64,000 nt of DNA from positions 2,922,620 through 2,986,619 of the forward strand of contig NZ_CP013233.1 of assembly GCF_001584165.1 (NCBI RefSeq). The letters run 5' to 3'. Both the position numbers and the translations under genes were made by a program. The stretch comes from Collimonas arenae (GTDB lineage: Bacteria; Pseudomonadota; Gammaproteobacteria; Burkholderiales; Burkholderiaceae_D). The notes below the pieces were generated by a model. That model saw nothing but the letters and a program-made list of their open reading frames with translations. It was not told the DNA's origin and searched no databases. Numbering within the stretch: position 1 is the first letter of the stretch; each line of letters opens with the position of its first letter. Below are positions 1 to 9,342 of the stretch, piece after piece.

Positions 1-142
1 CATCCTGCAAGGCACTATCGCGCGTATCAAGGACACGCCGTATGGCCAGCTGCTTGTTGAATTGCGTGGCGAGCCGGCCGATGTCGCTCAAGTCTTCACG
101 ACGCTCGATCAACACAATATCCGCCATGAGGTGCTCGCATAA
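1..142 (+). CDS. metN: MetN, C-terminal end (methionine ABC transporter ATPase), partial
   Basis: Only the last 46 codons are in the window, read from base 2 to the TAA at 140-142. The visible peptide (ILQGTIARIKDTPYGQLLVE..., ending HEVLA) resembles the C-terminal NIL ligand-binding domain that MetN ATPases carry after the nucleotide-binding domain and that senses methionine to inhibit transport. Its stop overlaps the metI start (TAATG), so the two are translationally coupled. The identification rests largely on this tail plus the following metI and metQ. The ATPase motifs lie outside the window. Confidence 0.8.
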   Translation, partial: ILQGTIARIKDTPYGQLLVELRGEPADVAQVFTTLDQHNIRHEVLA

Positions 143-801
143 TGGACTTCTCTCTCATCGACTGGAGCGACATCTGGCAAGCCACCTGGGAAACCCTGGC
201 CATGACCGGCTTTTCCCTGCTGTTCACGATCCTGCTCGGCCTGCCGCTCGGGATATTGCTGTTCATCACCGGTAAGCGCCAGTTGCTGGAACAGCGCGGC
301 ATCTACCGCGTGCTGTCGCTGATCGTCAACGTACTGCGTTCGGTGCCGTTCCTGATTTTGCTGATCGTGATGATCCCGGTCACGGTGCTGCTGGTTGGCA
401 CCTCGCTCGGCGTACTGGGCGCAATTCCGCCGCTGGTGCTAGGCACCGCGCCATTCTTCGCGCGGCTGGTGGAAAACGTCTTGCGTGAAATCGACCGCGG
501 TGTGGTGGAAGCCTGCCAGGCCATGGGCGCGAGCAAACGCCAGATCATTTTCGGCGCGCTGCTGCCGGAAGCCCTGCCCGGCCTGATCGCTGCGACTACC
601 GTGACTGCGATTGCGCTGATGTCATATGCCGCGATGTCCGGCGTGATCGGCGGCGGCGGCCTGGGCGATCTGGCAATTCGTTTCGGCTATCAACGCTTCC
701 AGACCGAAGTGATGGTCACCACCGTTGCCGTACTGGTGGTGCTGGTGCAGGTATTGCAGTTTTCCGGCGACCGGCTGGTGCAGCATTTCACGCGTAAATG
801 A
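142..801 (+). CDS. metI: Methionine ABC transporter permease MetI
   Basis: 219 aa inner-membrane permease of the methionine uptake (MUT) family that imports D- and L-methionine with MetN and MetQ. About five hydrophobic segments are visible (near residues 18-40, 55-80, 85-105, 150-175 and 185-208). The EAA loop that docks on the ATPase is present around residues 118-137 (VVEACQAMGASKRQIIF, then LLPEALPG). Length matches the family (about 217 aa). Start chosen because ATG overlaps the metN stop. It forms an operon with metQ, 167 bp downstream across a palindromic repeat. Confidence 0.95.
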   Translation: MDFSLIDWSDIWQATWETLAMTGFSLLFTILLGLPLGILLFITGKRQLLEQRGIYRVLSLIVNVLRSVPFLILLIVMIPVTVLLVGTSLGVLGAIPPLVLGTAPFFARLVENVLREIDRGVVEACQAMGASKRQIIFGALLPEALPGLIAATTVTAIALMSYAAMSGVIGGGGLGDLAIRFGYQRFQTEVMVTTVAVLVVLVQVLQFSGDRLVQHFTRK

Positions 802-827
802 GCCGTATCGCTTAGACATTACGTCAC

Positions 828-900
828 CGTCGTTCCCGCGAACGCGGGGCCCCATTTTACGCTCATCAACATGGATTCCCGCGTTCGCGGGAATGACGGC
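828..900. repeat. Dispersed palindromic repeat between metI and metQ
   Basis: Two inverted arms, CCGTCGTTCCCGCG... (828-851) and ...CGCGGGAATGACGGC (873-900), separated by about 21 bp. The arm type (gtcattcccgcgaacgcgggaat) is a familiar extragenic palindrome of beta- and gammaproteobacteria. Folded, it would form a long hairpin inside the metNIQ transcript and might lower or stabilise parts of the message; that function is inference. Confidence 0.75.
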
Positions 901-968
901 GATTTTTAATAATTTAGAAAATTTTACTTAAGCAGTCTTTGATTTAACATCCAAAAAAGGGAGTTTAT

Positions 969-1778
969 ATGTCACGCAAATTTTCACTTTCACTCGGACT
1001 GGCAGCAGCCGTATTCTCGACGTTCAGCCTGATCGCTGCCGCACCTGCACAAGCCGCCGACAAGCTGGTGATCGCCGCCACGCCTGTGCCGCACGCTGAA
1101 ATCCTCGAATTCGTCAAACCGATCCTGGCCAAGGAAGGCGTCGATCTGCAGGTCAAGGTATTCACCGACTACATCCAGCCGGCGGTCCAAACCAACGAAA
1201 AGCGCGTCGACGGCAATTTCTTCCTGCACCAGCCATACCTGAACGAATTCAAGAAGAACCACAAGAACGATATCGAAGTTGTGATCACCAAGGTCCACGT
1301 CGAGCCGTTCGCCGGCTATTCGACAAAATACAAGAAACTGGCCGACCTGCCTGACGGCGCTACCATCGCTATCCCGAACGACCCATCGAATTCGGGCCGC
1401 GCATTGCTGCTATTGTCACGCCAAGGCTTGTTGAAGCTGAAGGATCCGACCAATATCTCGGCGACGCAAAAAGACATCATCGACAACCCGAAGCACCTGA
1501 AATTCAAGGAACTGGAAGCAGCAACCCTGCCGCGCGTGCTGAACCAGGTTGACCTGGCCCTGATCAATACCAACTATGCGATCGAAGCCAAACTCAATCC
1601 GGTCAAGGATTCGCTGTTCATTGAAGATGCCAACTCGCCATACGCCAACCTGCTGGTGGCACGTCCAGACAACAAGGACAGCGCGGCGGTGAAGAAACTG
1701 GCGATCGCTCTGAATTCGCCGGAAGTGAAGAAATTCATCGAAGAAAAATACAAAGGTGCAGTGGTACCGGCGTTCTGA
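969..1778 (+). CDS. metQ: Methionine-binding periplasmic protein MetQ (NlpA family)
   Basis: 269 aa substrate-binding protein of the MetNIQ importer. It has an N-terminal Sec signal peptide with a likely cut after APAQA (residues 25-29). Unlike E. coli MetQ, no lipobox cysteine is seen, so it looks soluble in the periplasm. The family signature runs from PVPHAEILEFVKPIL through the FLHQPYLNEF block and GATIAIPNDPSNSGRALLLL to the INTNYAIEA segment near residue 200. A strong Shine-Dalgarno (AAGGGAG) precedes the ATG. It is followed by a rho-independent terminator, ending the operon. Confidence 0.95.
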   Translation: MSRKFSLSLGLAAAVFSTFSLIAAAPAQAADKLVIAATPVPHAEILEFVKPILAKEGVDLQVKVFTDYIQPAVQTNEKRVDGNFFLHQPYLNEFKKNHKNDIEVVITKVHVEPFAGYSTKYKKLADLPDGATIAIPNDPSNSGRALLLLSRQGLLKLKDPTNISATQKDIIDNPKHLKFKELEAATLPRVLNQVDLALINTNYAIEAKLNPVKDSLFIEDANSPYANLLVARPDNKDSAAVKKLAIALNSPEVKKFIEEKYKGAVVPAF

Positions 1779-1813
1779 TTGCTCTGATGGCTATCCAACA
1801 GCCGTCACAAACG

Positions 1814-1842
1814 AAGCCCTCGCAATTTGCGGGGGCTTTTTG
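1814..1842 (+). terminator. Rho-independent terminator after metQ
   Basis: Stem AAGCCCTCGC / GCGGGGGCTT (one G-T pair) with an AATTT loop-side sequence, followed by TTTTTGG. It lies 36 bp past the metQ stop and before the ClpP-like gene, separating the two transcription units. Confidence 0.85.
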
Positions 1843-1899
1843 GTTTACACTGGCTCTCTTGCTATTAATGAACTCCCCCAAACACCTTAGAGGCACATC

Positions 1900-2478
1900 A
1901 TGGAAGAAAAAGTGGAAACCAATGCATCCCAGCGCGACGCCTTCCTGGAAGAGAAAGCGTTCAAATCACGCACTGTGCTGCTGTTCGGCCAGATCAACGA
2001 CACTGTGGCGCGCGATATCGTGCGTCAATTGATCGCATTGTCAGGCGAATCCAAGGCGCCGATCAATTTCCTGGTCTGTTCGCCAGGCGGCCATGTGGAA
2101 TCCGGTGATGTGATCCATGACGTCATCCGCTTCATCGATGCGCCGGTCAACATGATCGGTAGCGGCTGGGTCGGCAGCGCCGCAGTCAATGTATTCCTGT
2201 CGGTCCCCAAGGAACGGCGTTTCTGCCTGCAAAACACGCGCTTCCTGATCCATCAGCCAAGCGGCGGCGTCGGCGGCCAGGCTTCGGATATTGCGATCCA
2301 GGCGCGCGAAATCATCCGCGTGCGCGAACGTATCGGCGCGCTGATCGCTAAGGAAACCGGGCAGAAACTGGAAAAAGTGACAACCGATATCGACCGCGAT
2401 TTCTGGATGTCGGCGGCCGAAGCGATCGAGTATGGCCTGGTGTCGAAATCGATCGTTAGCTCGAAAGAAGTCGGGTAA
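1900..2478 (+). CDS. ClpP-family serine protease subunit
   Basis: 192 aa ClpP-fold peptidase. The catalytic Ser-His-Asp triad can be placed by spacing against E. coli ClpP: Ser93 in GWVGSAAV, His118 in RFLIHQPSGG and Asp167 in DIDRDFWMSAAEA. The usual QAASMG nucleophile elbow is replaced by WVGSAA, and no propeptide is evident, so this is probably a divergent paralogue rather than the housekeeping ClpP that sits next to clpX. SD AGAGGCAC lies before the ATG. It is flanked by terminators on both sides, so likely monocistronic. Partner unfoldase and substrates are unknown. Confidence 0.85.
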   Translation: MEEKVETNASQRDAFLEEKAFKSRTVLLFGQINDTVARDIVRQLIALSGESKAPINFLVCSPGGHVESGDVIHDVIRFIDAPVNMIGSGWVGSAAVNVFLSVPKERRFCLQNTRFLIHQPSGGVGGQASDIAIQAREIIRVRERIGALIAKETGQKLEKVTTDIDRDFWMSAAEAIEYGLVSKSIVSSKEVG

Positions 2479-2537
2479 TTTCCCTCCGTACCTGAATCAA
2501 GAGGTCTGAACAAACGCGGCCCGCAACTAAAGCGACA

Positions 2538-2576
2538 AAGGGGGCGAGTAATGCATTTACTCGCCCCCTCTCTTTT
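2538..2576. terminator. Strong bidirectional-type terminator between clpP-like and metE
   Basis: Perfect stem GGGGGCGAGTAA / TTACTCGCCCCC around TGCA, followed by TCTCTTTTT on the plus strand. Convergent genes (clpP-like on plus, metE on minus) end on either side. Confidence 0.85.
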
Positions 2577-2591
2577 TACCGATCTTGAATC

Positions 2592-4879
2592 TTAGGCCGC
2601 TTTACGTTCCTGCTCCACGGTCTGACGCAGGCGTTTTGCCGCCAGTACCATGTTCTCCAGCGCCTCATAAGTCTCTGGCCAGGCGCGTGTCTTCAAGCCG
2701 CAATCCGGATTGACCCACAAACGCGCATCAGGGATTACACCACGCGCCTTGCGCAGCAGACGCTCCATCTCATCAACCTGCGGCACGCGCGGCGAGTGGA
2801 TGTCGTAGACGCCTGGACCGATATCGTTCGGGTAGGCGAACTGGCCGAAACCGTCCAACAGTTCCATATCCGAACGCGAGGTCTCGATGGTGATCACATC
2901 GGCATCCATGGCAGCGATCCACGGCAGGATGTCGTTGAACTCCGAATAGCACATGTGGGTGTGAATCTGGGTTTCATCGCCAACGCCGGCGGCGCTGATC
3001 TTGAAGGCCCGCACCGCCCAATCGAGGTAATGCGGCCAGTCACGCGCTTTCAGCGGCAAGCCTTCGCGGAACGCCGGTTCGTCGATCTGGATCATGCCGA
3101 TGTTGGCTTTTTCCAGGTCGCAAACTTCATCGCGCAACGCCAGCGCGATTTGCAGCGCGGTGGTTTCGCGTGGCTGGTCGTCGCGCACGAATGACCATTG
3201 CAGCATCGTCACCGGCCCGGTCAGCATGCCCTTCATCGGCTTCGCCGTCAGGGTCTGGGCGAACTGACTCCAGCCGACCGTCATCGCTTCAGGACGATAT
3301 ACGTCACCATAGATGATTGGCGGTTTGACGCAACGCGAGCCGTAACTTTGCACCCAGCCGTTGGCGGTGAAGGTGTAGCCCCACAATTGTTCGCCGAAAT
3401 ATTCGACCATATCGTTGCGCTCCGGCTCGCCGTGCACCAGCACGTCCAAGCCTAGTTGTTCCTGCTTTTCCACGACCACACGGATTTCTTCCCGCATTTT
3501 ATCGAGGTAATCCAGGTGACCGATTTCACCGCGCTTGTAGGCGGCGCGCGCCTGGCGGATTTCCGTGGTCTGCGGGAAAGAACCGATGGTGGTCGTTGGG
3601 AAAGCCGGCAACTGCCATTTGGCTTGCTGCTTGGCGATGCGTGTTTCGAAACCCGACGAGCGCTCGGCATCGGCAGCCGTTACTGCAGCCAGGCGTTTTT
3701 GCACCAGCGGATTGTGGATGCGGGTCGAGCTGCGGCGGCTGGCCTGGGCCGCGCGTGATGCCACGAATTGCGCTTCGACTTGCGCCGCATTGCCATTCAG
3801 CGCTTGCTTGAGCGCGACAATTTCCGCCAGCTTTTGGGTGGCGAACGCCAACCAGCTCTTCAACTCGTCGTCCAGCTTGGTTTCGTTGGCCAGATCAACA
3901 GGAACGTGCAACAACGAGCAGCTGGAGCCGACCCACAAGCGATCGCCCAATTGCGCTTGCACAGGCTTGAGTTTGCTCAAGACTTGATCCAGATCGGTAC
4001 GCCACAGGTTGCGGCCGTCGACCACCCCCAGCGACAACACCTTGTCTTGCGGCCAATCGATGACAAACTGCGCCAGCTGGTCGGCGCCGCGCACCAGATC
4101 CAGATGAACGCCGGCCACCGGCAACGAACGCAGCAGCGCCACATGGTCGCTGACTTCACCGAAATAAGTAGTCAGCAGCAAGGCCGGCGCCGAGCCGCTC
4201 AATTGCGCGTAAGTCGGAACAAAAGCGTCACGCCAGGCATCATCCAACTCCAGCGCCAGGATCGGCTCATCGATCTGCACCGACTCGATGCCGGCGATCT
4301 GCAGCCGCTTCAGCAATTGCTGGTAACCGGCTACAACCTTCGCAGCAGATCCAGCTTGTGCGTGATCCCGGATTTGATCTTGCCTTGGTACAGCAATGTC
4401 AGCGGACCGACTAGCGCGACCTTGACCTTGTGGCCCAGGGCGCGCGCTTCGCTGATTTCATCCAGCAACCAATCGACGCCGCCATCGAATTGCACATCGG
4501 CGGTCCACTCCGGCACCAGATAGTGATAATTGGTGTCGAACCATTTGGTCATTTCCATCGCGAAGTGCTGCTTGCTGCCGCGCGCCAGTGTGAAGTAATC
4601 GGCGAGGGTCAAGCGTTTCGGGTCGAAACCGAAGCGGCTTGGAATCGCACCCAGCAAAGCCAGCGTGCCCAGCACTTGGTCGTACCAGGCGAAATCGCCG
4701 ACGGTGACGTAATCCAGGCCAGCGTCAGCCTGCGCCTGCCAGTGGCGTGCGCGCAGCGTGGCACCGGTAGCGCGCAATGCCGCCTCATCGGACGCGCCCT
4801 TCCAGAACGCTTCCTGAGCAAACTTCAGTTCGCGGTGAGCGCCAATGCGCGGAAACCCTAATACGTGTGCCAAAGCCAT
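2592..4879 (-). CDS. metE: Cobalamin-independent methionine synthase MetE, with an apparent frameshift
   Basis: Transfers a methyl group from 5-methyltetrahydrofolate-triglutamate to homocysteine without B12. The N-terminal half (start [16 protein letters not shown] at 4879, GGAG upstream) reads to about 4340 and stops at LLRRL. The other 574 residues continue in another frame from about 4338 ([12 protein letters not shown]). Adding one base near 4339-4342 joins them into a protein of about 762 aa, the normal MetE length. Zinc ligands are visible in THMCYSEF and the late DCGLKTR. It is divergent from metR, its usual activator. The lesion may be a sequencing error (pheS and thrS show the same type) or a true mutation; if real, methionine synthesis would depend on MetH elsewhere. 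Confidence 0.9.
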
Positions 4880-5013
4880 CTCTATCTCCATAAAAAACAA
4901 GTTCGATGTCTCGCATGTTGGGCCAGCTTGGATTATGATTCAAACGATAAATATTCAGATTCAACTTGAATTTTACTCATACAGAATTTTTACTGATCGT
5001 TTCGACAATATTC
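4880..5013. promoter_or_regulatory. metE-metR divergent promoter region
   Basis: 134 bp between the divergent starts. It contains the imperfect palindrome ATTCAA-C-TTGAAT at 4959-4971 and a nearby ATTCAGATT. MetR regulators act from sites of the TGAA-N5-TTCA type; the exact consensus is not seen, so the palindrome is offered only as a candidate operator. Base composition is A+T-rich. Confidence 0.45.
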
Positions 5014-5934
5014 ATGCAATCCATACTCGAATTACGCCACCTGAAAACCCTGCACGCACTGCGTGAAGCCGGCAACCTGTTGCGCGCGGCGACGCTGCTC
5101 AACGTCACTCAATCAGCGCTGTCGCATCAGATCAAACAGCTGGAAGATCATCACGGCACAACATTATTCGAACGGAAATCGGTACCGGTGCGCTTCACTC
5201 CGGCTGGCGAACGCCTGTTGAAACTGGCCGACGCGGTGTTGCCGCAAGTGGCGGAAAGCGAACGCGACCTGGTGCGCATGGCGCAAGGTGTGGCGGGACA
5301 ATTACGGATTGCGGTGGAGTGCCATACCTGCTTCGACTGGCTCATGCCAGCGATGGACATCTTCCGCAAACGCTGGCCGGAGGTGGAACTGGATATCGTC
5401 TCAGGCTTCCAGGCCGATCCGGTCGGCCTGCTGTATGAGCATCGTGCCGATGTGGCGATCGTGGCTGAAGTCGATCCTGACGAAAAGGTCGACTATCATG
5501 CCCTGTTCAGTTTTGAAATTGTCGCACTGGTGGCCCACGATCATCCCTTGGCGGACAGGGAATACCTGATAGCAGAAGATTTCGCCGGCGACACCTTGAT
5601 TACCTACCCGGTGCCGGACGACATGCTCGACGTGGTACGCCAAGTCTTGAAACCAGCCGGCATCCAGACTGCGCGCCGCACCACCGAACTGACGGTAGCG
5701 ATGCTACAACTGGTAGCCAGCCGCCGCGGCATCGCCACCCTGCCGATCTGGGCCGCACAAAACTACCTGACCCGCGACTACGTCCTGGCCAAACGCATCA
5801 CCGCCGGCGGCCTGACCGGTCGGCTGTACGCAGCCTGCCTGCCGGAGGTGTCGCAACAACCGTACCTGGTCGATTTTGTCAGCACTACGCGCGAGAGCTG
5901 TTATGTGAATTTGCTGAGTGTGGACTTGTTATAA
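5014..5934 (+). CDS. metR: LysR-family activator MetR
   Basis: 306 aa LysR-type regulator. The N-terminal helix-turn-helix lies around residues 18-40 (LLRAATLLNVTQSALSHQIKQLE) and the effector domain (homocysteine in known MetR) covers about 90-295. The divergent metE neighbour and overall pattern (HLKTLHALREAGNL, GRLYAACLPEVS) support MetR. ATG at 5014 was chosen because LELRHLKTLHAL is the usual start region; no good SD is seen. The last 21 codons are duplicated at 22265-22338, where the final codons differ only synonymously, so the present 3' end may have been supplied by an inserted island. Confidence 0.93.
   Translation: MQSILELRHLKTLHALREAGNLLRAATLLNVTQSALSHQIKQLEDHHGTTLFERKSVPVRFTPAGERLLKLADAVLPQVAESERDLVRMAQGVAGQLRIAVECHTCFDWLMPAMDIFRKRWPEVELDIVSGFQADPVGLLYEHRADVAIVAEVDPDEKVDYHALFSFEIVALVAHDHPLADREYLIAEDFAGDTLITYPVPDDMLDVVRQVLKPAGIQTARRTTELTVAMLQLVASRRGIATLPIWAAQNYLTRDYVLAKRITAGGLTGRLYAACLPEVSQQPYLVDFVSTTRESCYVNLLSVDLL
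5861..5924 (+). repeat. 64-bp direct repeat, left copy (3' end of metR)
   Basis: Identical over 64 bp, by eye, to 22265-22328. After the identity the left copy ends GAC TTG TTA TAA and the right copy GAT CTG CTT TGA, both encoding Asp-Leu-Leu-stop. This is the pattern of attL/attR sites where integration restores the target gene's 3' end. The insertion between them would be about 16.4 kb. Confidence 0.85.
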
Positions 5935-6193
5935 TCGAACGGCATATGGGGAACATTCGCGCACCCAAGAAGTCGTCATGTGCTCGCTACGTGCCATCGC
6001 ACCTCCAACTGACTAGCTGAAATTTTCAGAGACAAATATATCCGTTATATTTGCTCAAAAGCATCTACGGCAAGTCGGATTTGATTTAGAATTTTACGAT
6101 TGTTTCGATGTTGGGGCAGATTCAAAAGACTGACTTCCACAAGCTTATTCCACCATTCCATTCGGACTCCAGACGCATGCGACCGTCGCGCCC

Positions 6194-7786
6194 ATGAAGT
6201 ATCCGCTATCCATTCGAAGCCTCCTCGCCGTCGTGTTTGGCGCCTCTTTATCCCTATCCTTCGCCCCGACCGGGGCGTGGTGGTTTACACCGTATTGCAT
6301 AGCAGGTTTGTTGATTTTATTGGCGACTCAACCCACGCCGGCCAGATTGTGGTCTGGGCTGACCATCGGCTTCTGCTTTGGTCTCGGCTGGTTTGCCTGC
6401 GGCCTTTGGTGGTTGTATCCGGGCCTGCACGATTTTGGCGCCACGGAAGCATACTTTGCCGCCTTGCTGGTTGCTGGCGTCATCGGATACATGAGCTTGT
6501 TTCCGGCGCTTGCATCAGGATTGATTGCACATTCCGGATTATTGCTGCGAGACGCCAAGGCGTCTTTCATGTGGCGTGCCATTCGTCTATGCGCGGTCGC
6601 CGGCATCTGGGCAATCAGCGAATGGTTGCGCGGACATTTATTCATTGGACTGCCGTGGCTGGAAACCGGTTATGCACACACGACTGCCCCCCTTGCTGGA
6701 TATGCTCCGCTGATCGGTGTCATTGGCGTCGGCTTCATGAATTCACTGATCGCTATTCTGCTCGCGTACGGCGTGCTGAACTATATCAACAAGGAATTCT
6801 CTGTTTCCGGCGCACTTCAGGCGGTCGCTGCGATAGCGATCGTTTTAGCAGGCGGTCAACTACTGCGATCGATCGACTGGACCGAGGACACCGGACGCAA
6901 CGTCAGCGTGAGACTCATCCAAGGCAATATCGCTCAGGAAGATAAATTTTCAGCAGAAGGATTGCGGCAAGCGGCGAATGTCTATGTCGAATATTCACAA
7001 ACCAGCTCGGCAAATCTGACAATATGGCCTGAAACGATCTTCTCTCTTGAATGGCATTCCCTACCAGACGGGATCAAACAAGGACTCCAATCAATCGCCA
7101 ATGCCAGAGCATCGACAATCTTGTTTGGCAGTCCCGTGGTCAGCAAAGATCCTGCACTAGAAAAAACGGTCTCGACTAATAGCGCACTGGCAATTTCTCC
7201 CGGCGACGAGGCCGGCAAATATAGCTACCGCTATGACAAAATTCACCTGCTTCCATTGGCAGAATACGTCCCCCCATCCCTAAAGTGGATGGGCGACCAG
7301 GTCACTATCGATTTCAACTCCTATAGCGCCGGGGCAGTTGACCAAGCACCACTGATACTAGAGGGTGGCAAATTCGGATTAAACATTTGCTACGAGACAC
7401 TGTTCGAAGACAACATCGTACGCAAGGCGAGGAATGCCGAAGCACTCCTGAACCTGTCCAATTTCGCTTGGTTTACCGGCACTTGGGCGGCGAATCAGCA
7501 CCTGCAAGCTGCGCAAATGCGGGCGCTGGAAACCGGGCGTTGGCTGGCACAGGCATCCAATACAGGCAGCACTGCCGTTATCAATCAGCACGGATTCATA
7601 GTGGATGTACTACCGCTGGATACGACAGCGGCACTGGATGCCGTCATGCAAATGCGTACCGGAGACACGCCATTCATGCGTAGCCAGAATAAACCGATTT
7701 TGATCCTGTCTGCGCTGGCGCTAATCGCCTTGCTGGGCCGGCGCTTGCGCTACAAAGTAAAGCCGACGCGAACTACGAATCTCTGA
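6194..7786 (+). CDS. lnt: Apolipoprotein N-acyltransferase (Lnt family)
   Basis: 530 aa inner-membrane enzyme that adds the third acyl chain to lipoproteins. The N-terminal half is hydrophobic with several membrane spans (to about residue 225), followed by a nitrilase-like periplasmic domain. The catalytic triad is readable as Glu280 (WPET), Lys349 (DKIHLLP) and Cys399 (NICYET). A last hydrophobic segment lies near 507-520. In this genus the housekeeping lnt normally sits with corC/ybeX and ybeY. This copy instead stands at the left end of the putative Tad island, so it may be a second lnt serving the island's lipoproteins (inference). The 3' end overlaps the convergent DUF192 gene by 66 bp. 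Confidence 0.9.
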   Translation: MKYPLSIRSLLAVVFGASLSLSFAPTGAWWFTPYCIAGLLILLATQPTPARLWSGLTIGFCFGLGWFACGLWWLYPGLHDFGATEAYFAALLVAGVIGYMSLFPALASGLIAHSGLLLRDAKASFMWRAIRLCAVAGIWAISEWLRGHLFIGLPWLETGYAHTTAPLAGYAPLIGVIGVGFMNSLIAILLAYGVLNYINKEFSVSGALQAVAAIAIVLAGGQLLRSIDWTEDTGRNVSVRLIQGNIAQEDKFSAEGLRQAANVYVEYSQTSSANLTIWPETIFSLEWHSLPDGIKQGLQSIANARASTILFGSPVVSKDPALEKTVSTNSALAISPGDEAGKYSYRYDKIHLLPLAEYVPPSLKWMGDQVTIDFNSYSAGAVDQAPLILEGGKFGLNICYETLFEDNIVRKARNAEALLNLSNFAWFTGTWAANQHLQAAQMRALETGRWLAQASNTGSTAVINQHGFIVDVLPLDTTAALDAVMQMRTGDTPFMRSQNKPILILSALALIALLGRRLRYKVKPTRTTNL

Positions 7787-8095
7787 TCGCGAAAATTGCG
7801 GCACGCACTGACCTGCCCGCAATCCGAGTCGGGAAGCACTGCCGGCACTAAGCTCCAAGCAGGAATAAGCTTTGGCCCCGGCAGCAAAGCGCCATGCCCG
7901 CATGTTTTCAACAATACGAACTACATTTCCGTCTCGATCGATAAACACCACGTCAATCGCAAAGCGCATGAAGAATGTATGAACGCTGCTGCACGGAACT
8001 ATCAACAAGCCATCCCGTTCAGCCAGCGATCTTTTCCCCAGCAAACCAATGGCGCGGCTCCAAAAATAGCGAGCAATTCGAATGTCGACTTGCAT
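7721..8095 (-). CDS. DUF192 family protein
   Basis: 124 aa. The central block (LLGKRSLAERDGLLIVPCSSVHTFFMRFAIDVVFID) matches the DUF192 family, small beta-rich proteins of unknown function often encoded at the end of Tad loci. No signal peptide is visible. It begins 3 bp after the stop of the upstream TadE/F-like gene, so it is the promoter-distal member of the Tad operon, and its end overlaps lnt on the other strand. Confidence 0.8.
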   Translation of the reverse strand: MQVDIRIARYFWSRAIGLLGKRSLAERDGLLIVPCSSVHTFFMRFAIDVVFIDRDGNVVRIVENMRAWRFAAGAKAYSCLELSAGSASRLGLRAGQCVPQFSRSEIRSSRRLYFVAQAPAQQGD

Positions 8096-8098
8096 GAC

Positions 8099-8794
8099 TC
8101 AGAAGTTTGCCAAAAGCGGTGGCTCGGTCATCCGCACTACGGCTTGTGATTTAACCGGGACGCGATTAGCTGCATAACACGCCCTGTCGGCAATGGATGC
8201 CTGGAGATTATCCAATTCAAGCAAGGTTTTTGTAATCATCTTGTCGATGATCGGCATTTTCAGCTCATAGCAATAGCGCACTTCAATCTTCAGCAACAAG
8301 GCATCGGCACGAGTCTGTTTCGAGCTCCCTCCCACTCCGGTCATATAGGTGTCAAGACTTGTAGTGGGAATTATGGTGCCCTTTCCTCCTGGGCCGGGAC
8401 GGCCGAAATCGGTAAAGGAATTGCGAGTCGGATTAAGCGTCGTAATGCTGGAAAACAGAATCATATCCGCACGCGCCTTGATGATGGCCGGGGCCATCAC
8501 GTTGACATAATTGGATGGGGTGATTTCTTGCGTGCTGTTGATATACAAAGGCACAATCGCCTTGGCAAACGTGTTCGTCATCACGCTTTTGTCGCCACCC
8601 GTTGCGGCCCCGGCCCGTGCGGCTGCAAGAGTTGCCATATTGACCGTATTCTTGGCAACGAAAAACAACCCCATCTGGAGCACCGCCATCACCATTGGAA
8701 TAAACACAAAGAATGAGACAACGTAAAACTCGATGGTTGCCGCGCCGTTTTGCAAAGGCGACCGTCGAAAGCGTTTCGAAGTGCGTTCGCTCAT
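8099..8794 (-). CDS. TadE/TadF-like minor pseudopilin
   Basis: 231 aa. A basic N-terminus (residues 1-17) is followed by NGAATIEFYVVSFFVFIP and a single hydrophobic helix (about 22-48), the layout of TadE-type pseudopilins, with a glutamate five residues after the presumed prepilin-peptidase site. The rest would be periplasmic. ATG at 8794 was chosen for its GAGGAA Shine-Dalgarno and because the pseudopilin motif then lies close to the N-terminus. It sits 10 bp downstream of tadD. Confidence 0.8.
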   Translation of the reverse strand: MSERTSKRFRRSPLQNGAATIEFYVVSFFVFIPMVMAVLQMGLFFVAKNTVNMATLAAARAGAATGGDKSVMTNTFAKAIVPLYINSTQEITPSNYVNVMAPAIIKARADMILFSSITTLNPTRNSFTDFGRPGPGGKGTIIPTTSLDTYMTGVGGSSKQTRADALLLKIEVRYCYELKMPIIDKMITKTLLELDNLQASIADRACYAANRVPVKSQAVVRMTEPPLLANF

Positions 8795-8804
8795 TGCGTA
8801 TTCC

Positions 8805-9326
8805 TCAATGCGTTGCCAGCGATTCCGGCTTTGTTGGCTCAGGCGCAGGAGCGATAGCATGGGCGACATCCGCCTGCAATGACTTCAACGTCACACGATT
8901 GCTTTCGCTGAGTTGTTTGCTCGCCAACGCCTTGTTCGCGGCGAAACGGAATTGGGACAAATGAGCGATAGCCAAATTTGGCCATGCTTTCTCCATGGTC
9001 GGATCTATGCGCAACGCTTCGCGCAAGGCGACCACCGCCAACTCTGCCTGGTCTGCCCGCAAATAAGCGGTACCAATGCGAAACCATACGGAAGCGTCAT
9101 TCGGATACGCCGCAACAACCTTGGAGTAAAGTTGTTCAGCTGCGCTGATTTGACCGCCGTTGATCGCACTATCCGCTCTGAACATGAGCATCTGCATTTC
9201 GGCATCCGTCATCTGGCCGGTCGCTGCCGGAGTCTCAACAACCGTTGCACAACCGGACATCAGAATACATGCCATAAATGCCGAAGCTACCCATATACGT
9301 CTACTTAGTACCACAATCCACCTCAC
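8805..9326 (-). CDS. tadD: TadD, TPR outer-membrane lipoprotein of the Tad secretion system
   Basis: 173 aa. A lipoprotein signal peptide ends in a clear lipobox, LMSGC with Cys26. Tetratricopeptide-like helices follow (AEQLYSKVVAAYPNDASVWFRIGTAYLRA and AVVALREALRIDPTMEKAW). TadD is required for secretin assembly and pilus secretion in known Tad systems. It lies between tadC and the TadE/F-like gene, the usual order. Confidence 0.87.
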   Translation of the reverse strand: MRWIVVLSRRIWVASAFMACILMSGCATVVETPAATGQMTDAEMQMLMFRADSAINGGQISAAEQLYSKVVAAYPNDASVWFRIGTAYLRADQAELAVVALREALRIDPTMEKAWPNLAIAHLSQFRFAANKALASKQLSESNRVTLKSLQADVAHAIAPAPEPTKPESLATH

Positions 9327-9342
9327 CTGTTTTTAGATAGCG

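Noticed and set aside
4880..5013. SAM or cobalamin riboswitch in front of metE
   Set aside because: The leader is too short (134 bp shared by divergent genes) and no conserved riboswitch core was seen.
6100..6945. 281-codon open frame overlapping the lnt start
   Set aside because: Different frame of the same strand over lnt, with Cys/Arg/His-rich nonsense composition; lnt itself has the full catalytic triad.
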